A stretch of DNA of 5,058 nucleotides from Thermoplasmatota archaeon (GTDB taxonomy: Archaea; Thermoplasmatota; Penumbrarchaeia; Penumbrarchaeales; Penumbrarchaeaceae): positions 1 to 5,058 of the forward strand of contig JAUVCY010000164.1 in NCBI GenBank assembly GCA_030595585.1, read 5' to 3'. Both the position numbers and the translations under genes were made by a program. Position 1 is the first letter of the stretch. Every line of letters starts with the position of its first letter. The notes below the pieces were generated by a model. It made no database searches. It saw only the letters and a list, made by a program, of their open reading frames with translations, and was not told the origin of the DNA. Positions 1-5,058 of the stretch are shown here, piece by piece.

Positions 1-67
1 ACTTTTCCATCCAGTATTGTTCCTGTCTCCAATAATATGTCAGTTCACGTTCAAACTTCGGAATCAT
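1..67 (-). CDS. Start of an unrecognised gene, cut by the left window edge
   Basis: An ATG at 67-65 on the minus strand opens a frame that stays free of stops to the window edge, giving 22 codons that begin MIPKFERELTYYWRQEQY. The charged and aromatic composition looks like real protein rather than antisense noise. The start lies 19 bases after the helicase stop codon in the same direction, so the two genes could form one transcription unit. A weak Shine-Dalgarno-like GAG stands five bases before the ATG. I do not recognise the family, and the fragment is too short for any functional call. A competing plus-strand frame runs from the edge to a stop near 192, but its second half is antisense to the helicase tail, so I prefer the minus-strand reading. 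The fragment is short enough that chance remains possible. Confidence 0.42.
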   Translation of the reverse strand, partial: MIPKFERELTYYWRQEQYWMEK

Positions 68-86
68 TGGAGCTCATCGTGAACAC

Positions 87-1403
87 CTACCTGTGGGGTC
101 GACGGTATCTTGACCTTCGTGAGCGGGGCGGGGAGGATGGCTGGTCCGAATGTCTTACCGAATGGGATGAGACAGAATGTGTATGTCCCTGAGATGTCGA
201 TCTACCCCGGTTCTGCTCTCCCCGTTGATGATGGGGGCCTGTCGAATATCGACCCGATCCGTGGGTTCTAGGAGGGGGCGGCCTGTTGTAATCAAAGCCT
301 TCGATCGTACGGCGTTCTATACTTGAACCAAGCAATCGTTCGATGGCGCGCACGGTTTGCTCATCCTCTCCCGTGATCATCGTAAATGCATCCCCGGTCT
401 TGGCGGCACGACCGGTGCGGCCGATCCGGTGTGTGTATGCATCCGGAGTGTCGGGAATGTCGTAGTTGATAACGTGGGAGATGGATGTCACGTCTATCCC
501 CCGGGCGGCGATGTCCGTGGCGATCAGGATCTGATATGATCCATCCCGGAACCCGTTCAACGCGTTCTGCCTCTGGTTCTGCGACATATTTCCCTGAAGC
601 GATGCGACGCTGTAGCCCAACTTTTGCAGTTGAATGGCCAGGCGTTTTGCCCTGTGCTTGGTGCGGGTAAATACCAGTACGGATTCGGTGTCGGTATGCC
701 GCAGAAGCTCGATCAGCATCTCGGTCTTGAGATGTTTTTCAACAGGGTAGAGCGCATGGGATACGGAATCCACCGGCCTGGAATGGCCGATCTGCACCGT
801 AACCGGGTCGTGCATGAAATCGTGGGCCAGCCGTCGAATATCCGACGGCATGGTCGCCGAGAACAGGAGCATCTGCTTCCTCTCGGGGAGATGCCTCAGT
901 ATCTTCCTGATGTCCGGCAGGAACCCCATGTCGAACATGCGGTCAGCCTCATCGATCACCAGTACCTCAACGTTGGAGAGGTCGATCCGACCATTGTTCA
1001 GGTGGTCAAGCAGCCTGCCCGGGCAGGCGACGATGATCTCAACACCTGAGCGCAGCGCTTTCAGCTGTGGGACCTGGCTGACACCACCGTAGATCGTAAG
1101 GCTGCGTAAATGGGTTTGGCTGCCCAACGCTTTCGTTGCCTCGTGTATCTGTTCTGCCAGCTCACGGGTGGGGGCAACTATCAGAGCACGGATGGTGCCG
1201 CGCGGGCGGGTACGAAGCCGCTGCAGTATTGGCAGCACGAAGGCGGCTGTCTTGCCGGTCCCCGTCTGGGCCAGGCCAAGTACGTCTCTCCCCTCCAGAA
1301 CGGGCGGTATCGCCTTTTCTTGAATTGGTGTTGGGGTCTCGTACCCGAGGTCCCTGACCCTCTGTGAAATGCTGGGGTGAAAGTTGAATTTTTTAAAATA
1401 CAT
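87..1403 (-). CDS. DEAD-box ATP-dependent RNA helicase, RhlE-like
   Basis: This is a cytoplasmic ATP-dependent RNA helicase of superfamily 2 that unwinds short RNA duplexes or remodels RNA-protein complexes, for example in ribosome assembly, RNA decay or cold adaptation. The 438 residues carry every core motif in order: Q motif (F3 to Q28), motif I AQTGTGKT at 45-52, Ia PTRELA at 78-83, the GG pair at 106-107, Ib CPGR at 127-130, II DEAD at 151-154, III SAT at 182-184, IV around 242-249, V ATDIAARGID at 295-304 and VI HRIGRTGR at 325-332. From about residue 370 the protein becomes a low-complexity tail rich in Arg, Ser, His, Gly and Pro, which in this family usually adds nonspecific RNA binding. 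Length and compact core match RhlE-type enzymes. The ATG at 1403 has AAGGA six bases upstream, and the family N-terminus begins right there. Arginine codons lean to CGN, unlike the AGG/AGA-heavy exporter next door. The family call is firm; the specific RNA target is unknown. Confidence 0.95.
   Translation of the reverse strand: MYFKKFNFHPSISQRVRDLGYETPTPIQEKAIPPVLEGRDVLGLAQTGTGKTAAFVLPILQRLRTRPRGTIRALIVAPTRELAEQIHEATKALGSQTHLRSLTIYGGVSQVPQLKALRSGVEIIVACPGRLLDHLNNGRIDLSNVEVLVIDEADRMFDMGFLPDIRKILRHLPERKQMLLFSATMPSDIRRLAHDFMHDPVTVQIGHSRPVDSVSHALYPVEKHLKTEMLIELLRHTDTESVLVFTRTKHRAKRLAIQLQKLGYSVASLQGNMSQNQRQNALNGFRDGSYQILIATDIAARGIDVTSISHVINYDIPDTPDAYTHRIGRTGRAAKTGDAFTMITGEDEQTVRAIERLLGSSIERRTIEGFDYNRPPPPRTHGSGRYSTGPHHQRGEQNRGRSTSQGHTHSVSSHSVRHSDQPSSPPRSRRSRYRRPHR
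1013..1028. repeat. Perfect 16-bp GC-rich palindrome inside the helicase gene
   Basis: GCCTGCCC is followed directly by its reverse complement GGGCAGGC, with no spacer; symmetry ends at both flanks. The site encodes ACPGR of helicase motif Ib on the minus strand. It may simply follow from the codons used for this conserved motif. It could also be a protein-binding or restriction-modification site. No function is shown by the sequence. Confidence 0.5.
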
Positions 1404-1409
1404 ATGAAT

Positions 1410-1414
1410 TCCTT
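1410..1414 (-). promoter_or_regulatory. Shine-Dalgarno site for the DEAD-box helicase
   Basis: AAGGA on the minus strand lies six bases before the ATG at 1403. It is preceded by an A-rich stretch that would keep the leader unstructured. It fits pairing with the 3' end of 16S rRNA and supports 1403 as the start. Confidence 0.6.
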
Positions 1415-1435
1415 ATTTTTTTACCAAAGTGTGGT

Positions 1436-1447
1436 TGGATGCATCCA
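1436..1447. promoter_or_regulatory. 12-bp perfect palindrome, candidate operator
   Basis: TGGATGCATCCA is fully self-complementary. It lies between the TATA-like element and the helicase start, at about the distance where helicase transcription would begin if that element is used (roughly 24-28 bases from it). A dimeric regulator bound here could block helicase transcription. As RNA it would form only a four-base-pair stem, so a DNA role is more likely than a hairpin. No regulator gene is visible in the window. The operator role is inference. Confidence 0.35.
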
Positions 1448-1458
1448 CAAAGGGGTCG

Positions 1459-1466
1459 CTTATAAG
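1459..1466. promoter_or_regulatory. Symmetric TATA-like element between the divergent genes
   Basis: CTTATAAG is its own reverse complement, so it can serve as an archaeal TATA box in either direction. Reading left, transcription would start near 1436 and leave a leader of about 33 bases before the helicase ATG; the minus-strand flank GAGAAACATT just upstream resembles an archaeal BRE. Reading right, transcription would start near 1489, before both candidate exporter starts at 1508 and 1559, and the upstream flank AAAGGGGTCG is a poorer BRE. The leftward promoter is therefore the better supported of the two. The call assumes an archaeal host. Confidence 0.45.
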
Positions 1467-1547
1467 AATGTTTCTCATGTGGGCCCCCCGACATAATCAA
1501 CTTAATTATGAGTAATGCAATGCGCAAAAATGGCCGAACCAGACCCT

Positions 1548-1551
1548 GGAG
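1548..1551 (+). promoter_or_regulatory. Shine-Dalgarno-like GGAG that decides the exporter start
   Basis: GGAG lies seven bases before the ATG at 1559. The upstream in-frame ATGs at 1508 and 1520 have no such sequence in front of them. Starting at 1559 also leaves a short cytoplasmic N-terminus of about 17 residues before the first membrane helix, which is usual for RND exporters. Confidence 0.45.
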
Positions 1552-1558
1552 TGCTATT

Positions 1559-3973
1559 ATGAAGAGCTCCAGGACCATGAACAGGGTTGGCAACGTTGTA
1601 AAGAGATATCCCGTGGCCGTTGTGACCACAATTTTGATCGTAACCCTTCTTTTCATATTTCCCATGATGAACATCGAGGCGGATCCCAGCACGAGCGCCT
1701 TTGCCCCGGACCACGAGGTGCCGAGGGCGGAGGAGACCATAAGGAGGGATTTCTCCGATCCTGTACAGAAGGTATACACGGTGGTGGAGGCCAGGGGAGA
1801 TAACGTCCTCAGCAGGGAGTGTTTGATCGAGATATCGAGGATCGAGGATAGCATCAGATCGGATGTGGATGTGGGGCGATTTCTGATCGGGGATCCTTCA
1901 AATGTCACGAGCATCGCAGATGCGGTAGGCCGGACGCTCGAGCTCATGTTCGGGACGGACATGGAGGAGGCGTCCGGATCACAGCTTGATGAGGCGATCA
2001 ATATTTCACTCCATGTTCCGGAGCTCAAGGCGCTTATATCCAAGGACCTTACAAGTGAAAGTGGGGGATTCCGGGCGAAGGCCGCAATGATAGTTGTGCA
2101 GCTGAACAATACGCTGATCTCCTCCCTGGGGCCCGAGAACGAGGAGGGGCAGCTGGCGGTGAAATATGCGGTGTTGGGGAACGATCTCAAGGAGACCAGG
2201 GTGGGAGTTCTTGCGGGGTTTGAAACGGAGATGGAGGAGGGGATGGCCGATGGCCTTACCCTTTTACCGATCAGCCTCGCCCTGATAGTCACAGTGCTCT
2301 TTTTCAGCCTGCGAAGGAGAATACTGGACGTTCTGATATCCGTCATCGGGATCCCCATGGTATTTCTCTGGATGTTCGGGATAACCGGTTTAATTGGTCT
2401 GAAGATGACCATGCTCTCCTTCTTCGCACCGATCCTGATCCTGGCGCTGGGAATTGATTATGCGATACATTCCCTTCACAGATACAGGGAGGAGAGGGAG
2501 AAGGGTGTTGAGCCTGGAGAGGCCGCCGAAACGAGCATCACCCAGATAGGCGCGGCTATACTGCTTGCAACCGTCACCACCGCGGCGGCCTTCTTCTCCA
2601 ATATCCTGTCGGGCCTCCCTGCGGTCCGCGACTTCGGGCTGGTGATAGGTATTGGTATTATCTCAGCATTCGTCATCATGGGGATATTCGTGCCGGCCCT
2701 CAGGTCGTTGGTGGATAGAAAGATCCCGGTGAAAGGGAAAAAGGGGAGTGAACCTGGAAAGGATAATTCCAGGATCCAGAGAATCACCGCTATCCCTTCC
2801 CGCGGAATTCTTAGAATTGCGAAAATGCCGCTACTGGTCATTCCCGTTGTACTGGTCCTGACCGGTGGGTCTGTACTTGGCGCCCTTCAGGTGGGGACGG
2901 AGTTCTCCCTTGGGGACGTGCTTCAGGAGGATTCCCAGGTGTTCCGGGCGATGGACATGATGGAGGAACATTTTGTCCGGGGCAACACAGAATGGGCGAT
3001 GATACTTGTCGAGGGGGAGGTGGCCGATCCGGAGGTGCTGCTGGCCCTTGATGAGACCGTTGGAAATATGGACGACGATGAACACCTGGTCGCCGTCGAG
3101 GGGGAGCTCCCGGTCACCTACATCTGTCAGTACGTTTTCGAGATAATGCGGAACTCCACGCTCCGAGATGATCTGGAAGTGAGTGATGAGAACGGCGATC
3201 TGGTCCCGGACTCACCCCAGGGGGTCGTCAAGGTGTTCGATCACCTCTACGAGGAGGGGATCGGCGACGTATCCCCATCCGACATCCAGCACCTCCTCCA
3301 CAGGAGTGGAGATGGCGACTATGACGGGACCGTGATATGGCTCGAGGCCTCCGACAGCGAGGGAAATGAGAGGGAGGTCAAGGAGGAGCTGGAAGAGGAC
3401 TCCCTTCCCCTTGAGATACTGGAGGATGAGGGGAAGATCAACTGTGTGGTCACAGGCGAGCCGATCGTTATCTACACCGTATTGGCGGCCATTACCCAGA
3501 CCATGATATCCTCGATCCTGATATGCCTGTCAGTCTGTTTCGTTATACTTCTGTTTGCCTTCAGATCCATCAGGTTCGGCATCGTCACAATGATCCCGGT
3601 CTGCCTTGTCACCACCTGGATCCTCGGCTCGATGTATCTTCTGGGATATGATTTCAACGTGGTAACGATCCTGATCGGCGCCATTTCGATAGGGGTGGGG
3701 GTGGACTACTCGATCCACATCACGCACAGGTACCGGGAGGAGAGGGGAAATGGTAAAGGGCCGGAAGATGCCATAGCGGATACGATCTCGTCCACAGGTA
3801 CGGCACTGCTGGGCGCCGCCGCAACCACCGCACTTGGCTTTGCAGTGCTCATGTTCGCATCCTTCGGGGCGTTCGTGGCCTTCGGCATATTGACCTCGAT
3901 AATGATCATATACAGCTACATCGGCGCGATCTTCGTGCTCCCGATGTTACTGCTTCTCGTTGATAGGACGTAA
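1559..3973 (+). CDS. RND superfamily exporter, HAE3/MMPL-like, 12 membrane helices
   Basis: This is an inner-membrane transporter of the RND superfamily, closest in layout to the HAE3/MMPL-like exporters common in archaea. Relatives use ion gradients to move hydrophobic or amphiphilic compounds such as lipids; the substrate here is unknown. From the ATG at 1559 it has 804 residues: helix 1 at about 18-37, a large outer domain at 38-231, helices 2-6 at 234-383, a basic cytoplasmic linker at 384-422, helix 7 at 424-444, a second outer domain at 445-640, and helices 8-12 at 642-798. The halves are homologous: GIDYAIH (298-304) with HRYREER (307-313) matches GVDYSIH (714-720) with HRYREER (723-729). 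The Asp in each helix 4/10 motif is the likely proton-relay residue. The second outer domain has acidic loops DENGDLVPD (543-551) and GDGDYDG (584-590). No adaptor or outer-membrane partner gene is adjacent, as expected for this group. ATGs at 1508 (821 residues) and 1577 are alternative starts. Confidence 0.9.
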   Translation: MKSSRTMNRVGNVVKRYPVAVVTTILIVTLLFIFPMMNIEADPSTSAFAPDHEVPRAEETIRRDFSDPVQKVYTVVEARGDNVLSRECLIEISRIEDSIRSDVDVGRFLIGDPSNVTSIADAVGRTLELMFGTDMEEASGSQLDEAINISLHVPELKALISKDLTSESGGFRAKAAMIVVQLNNTLISSLGPENEEGQLAVKYAVLGNDLKETRVGVLAGFETEMEEGMADGLTLLPISLALIVTVLFFSLRRRILDVLISVIGIPMVFLWMFGITGLIGLKMTMLSFFAPILILALGIDYAIHSLHRYREEREKGVEPGEAAETSITQIGAAILLATVTTAAAFFSNILSGLPAVRDFGLVIGIGIISAFVIMGIFVPALRSLVDRKIPVKGKKGSEPGKDNSRIQRITAIPSRGILRIAKMPLLVIPVVLVLTGGSVLGALQVGTEFSLGDVLQEDSQVFRAMDMMEEHFVRGNTEWAMILVEGEVADPEVLLALDETVGNMDDDEHLVAVEGELPVTYICQYVFEIMRNSTLRDDLEVSDENGDLVPDSPQGVVKVFDHLYEEGIGDVSPSDIQHLLHRSGDGDYDGTVIWLEASDSEGNEREVKEELEEDSLPLEILEDEGKINCVVTGEPIVIYTVLAAITQTMISSILICLSVCFVILLFAFRSIRFGIVTMIPVCLVTTWILGSMYLLGYDFNVVTILIGAISIGVGVDYSIHITHRYREERGNGKGPEDAIADTISSTGTALLGAAATTALGFAVLMFASFGAFVAFGILTSIMIIYSYIGAIFVLPMLLLLVDRT

Positions 3974-3990
3974 TCGGATCGGCGGTCTTT

Positions 3991-4003
3991 GGTCCTCTGG
4001 ACC
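3991..4003. terminator. Small hairpin at the convergent gene ends
   Basis: GGTCC and GGACC form a perfect five-base-pair stem around a TCT loop, 17 bases after the exporter stop. An alternative stem pairs CGGTC at 3983-3987 with GACCG at 4000-4004. No T-tract follows on either strand, so it does not look like a classic bacterial or archaeal terminator. It may mark or protect the 3' ends of the two converging transcripts. Confidence 0.25.
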
Positions 4004-4007
4004 GGGA

Positions 4008-5058
4008 TCACTCCTCATCGATCTCGTCCTGTATCCCATTCGCCTTTTCTGGCGAAGGGTCGATCTTATTGGTGGTGGGCCTTCCTTTCACGATCAGGAA
4101 GGTTATGGTCCCGACGATCGCCATCAGAAGTAACGCCATCACCCCGACGAACCATAGCTCTGGCTCGTCCTGGTTGACGACGATGGCCTGATAGAATCCC
4201 ATTCCAGCGACCAGGATGAACGAGCCGGCCCCCACCCTTCCGACGTACTTGTGCGTCTTCATCGTGGGCCTCTTGTGCTTCATTATCCGGGTATGTTTGA
4301 AATACAGCCCCAGGCCCAGCGCCGCAAAGGATGCGAGTATCGCCAATACCCCCAGCCAGGAGTGGAGAACCCTCAGGTGGGTCCCGGTGCCCGACTCTAT
4401 CATATAATAACCCATGGCCAGGCCGATGGCCCCCATTACTACAGACCCGGACATGACGTATATGTGGTATTTCAGGAACGATCTCCACTTTTTCCGGTAC
4501 TGGGAGACCCAGGCGGTGATCATGCCGCCCACCCCGAGGGTCATGAATATTGCGTGAATTGGCCATAACGAGACCGGCTCCTCGCTTGAGGTCTCACCGG
4601 ATGCAATGTCTATGGTCCCGTAACCTACCCTGGTGTGCATGTTATCAAAGGAGTCTGACCCCCCAACACCCCAGATGATCTTCACGGTACCGTTCTCCGG
4701 TATCGGATTGTCCATATCGTCGCCCGTATCCAGTTTCCGGACGAACTCTATGGTGGTGACGCCGTTGATCTCCCGCCCTCCGAACGATAATATATCGTTC
4801 GTACCCCCCTGATCGGTGTCAGCCGGATGGGGGCCGGTCGGTCCGGTGGAATATGCGTCGATGACCTTTACGGTGCCGTCATCTTCAACCCATCCGAATA
4901 TCATGTCGGAATCCGCCATCGCAGTGCTGTAGCCGATCCCGATCGACACCCAGCCGGTTGTCTTTCCCTGAATGGCCATCCTGAACGAGTCCCCCTCCAC
5001 CTTCCAGTATATTGTGATCAACCCCTCACCGAAGGAGCCGTTGTAATCGTATTCATCC
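4008..5058 (-). CDS. DOMON domain-cytochrome b561 membrane redox protein, 5' end cut off by window
   Basis: This is a predicted transmembrane electron carrier: an outer DOMON domain fused to a cytochrome b561 core. About 349 residues are visible. A TTG at 5021 could be read as a start, but the frame stays open to the edge and the twelve codons before it (DEYDYNGSFGEG) match the usual DOMON opening. The true start and the expected signal peptide therefore lie outside. Numbering from the first visible codon, the DOMON domain covers about 1-152. It holds Met52 in a DSDM motif and His141 in MHTR, at places matching the Met/His heme b ligands of cellobiose dehydrogenase cytochrome and AIR12. Five helices follow at about 163-185, 197-219, 230-253, 271-293 and 301-324. 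His168, His198, His232 and His269 fit the four-histidine pattern for two b hemes. The tail is acidic and probably cytoplasmic. The electron donor and acceptor are not revealed by the context. The gene converges on the exporter with a 34-base gap. Confidence 0.88.
   Translation of the reverse strand, partial: DEYDYNGSFGEGLITIYWKVEGDSFRMAIQGKTTGWVSIGIGYSTAMADSDMIFGWVEDDGTVKVIDAYSTGPTGPHPADTDQGGTNDILSFGGREINGVTTIEFVRKLDTGDDMDNPIPENGTVKIIWGVGGSDSFDNMHTRVGYGTIDIASGETSSEEPVSLWPIHAIFMTLGVGGMITAWVSQYRKKWRSFLKYHIYVMSGSVVMGAIGLAMGYYMIESGTGTHLRVLHSWLGVLAILASFAALGLGLYFKHTRIMKHKRPTMKTHKYVGRVGAGSFILVAGMGFYQAIVVNQDEPELWFVGVMALLLMAIVGTITFLIVKGRPTTNKIDPSPEKANGIQDEIDEE
4781..4801. repeat. Inverted repeat with 9-bp perfect arms inside the DOMON coding region
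   Basis: CGAACGATA at 4781-4789 and TATCGTTCG at 4793-4801 are exact reverse complements separated by three bases. The repeat encodes part of TNDILSFG in the DOMON domain. It could fold as an mRNA hairpin or bind a dimeric protein, but it may be a chance product of the codons. Nothing in the sequence decides this. Confidence 0.5.

Noticed and set aside
1..192. Plus-strand open frame from the left edge to a stop near 192
   Set aside because: More than half of it is antisense to the helicase tail and the composition is not convincing; the minus-strand start at 67 explains the edge better.
624..1049. 141-codon plus-strand frame inside the helicase gene
   Set aside because: It lies wholly antisense to conserved helicase motifs and has no family resemblance.
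1481..1489. GGGCCCCCC run upstream of the exporter
   Set aside because: It contains a six-base GGGCCC palindrome, but it is too short to support a regulatory call.
1393..2412. A 339-codon open frame on the minus strand, antisense to the exporter's first third and the promoter gap
   Set aside because: It is Ser/Thr/Ile-rich with no recognisable domain, overlaps a clear RND gene and even the helicase start, and looks like an antisense shadow.
2803..2822. Imperfect inverted repeat around GGAATTCTTAGAATT in the exporter gene
   Set aside because: The arms pair over only about five bases before mismatches, which is expected by chance.
4066..4566. 166-codon minus-strand frame in another phase of the DOMON-b561 gene
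   Set aside because: It is rich in Arg, Gly and His as expected for a frame-shifted reading of membrane-protein codons; the b561 frame carries the real motifs.

Overview
The window holds three large protein genes and one fragment at the left edge. It reads like ordinary chromosome from an archaeon, possibly an uncultured Thermoplasmatota-type euryarchaeote. That is an inference from four things: a TATA-like element in the only substantial intergenic gap, Shine-Dalgarno-like sites in front of starts, heavy AGG/AGA arginine use in the transporter gene, and the family types (an HAE3-like RND exporter and a DOMON/cytochrome b561 protein). No 16S rRNA or other marker gene is present, so the assignment is tentative. 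I see no RNA gene, insertion sequence, CRISPR array or phage gene.

Layout: (1) 1-67, minus strand, the first 22 codons of a gene that runs off the left edge, 19 bases after the helicase. (2) 87-1403, minus strand, a complete RhlE-type DEAD-box RNA helicase with all core motifs and a basic, disordered-looking tail. (3) 1404-1558, a divergent control region with a self-complementary TATA-like element, a 12-bp palindrome and Shine-Dalgarno-like sites for both flanking genes. (4) 1559-3973 (alternative start 1508), plus strand, a complete 12-helix RND exporter made of two homologous halves. (5) 3974-4007, a short convergent gap; a small hairpin starts in it and runs into the last codons of the next gene. 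(6) 4008 to the right edge, minus strand, a DOMON plus cytochrome b561 membrane redox protein. Its 5' end is cut off by the window.

The helicase and the exporter diverge from one gap and could share control. The exporter and the DOMON-b561 protein converge, so they need not be related in function. The two membrane proteins act at the cell surface: one probably exports or moves hydrophobic compounds using ion gradients, and the other probably carries electrons across the membrane through hemes. The helicase is a cytoplasmic RNA-remodelling enzyme and may be co-transcribed with the fragment downstream.

I found no clearly new multi-gene system. The items most worth a second look are the predicted three-heme DOMON-b561 protein, the symmetric divergent promoter with its palindrome, acidic calcium-loop-like motifs in the exporter, and two long perfect inverted repeats inside coding sequence.
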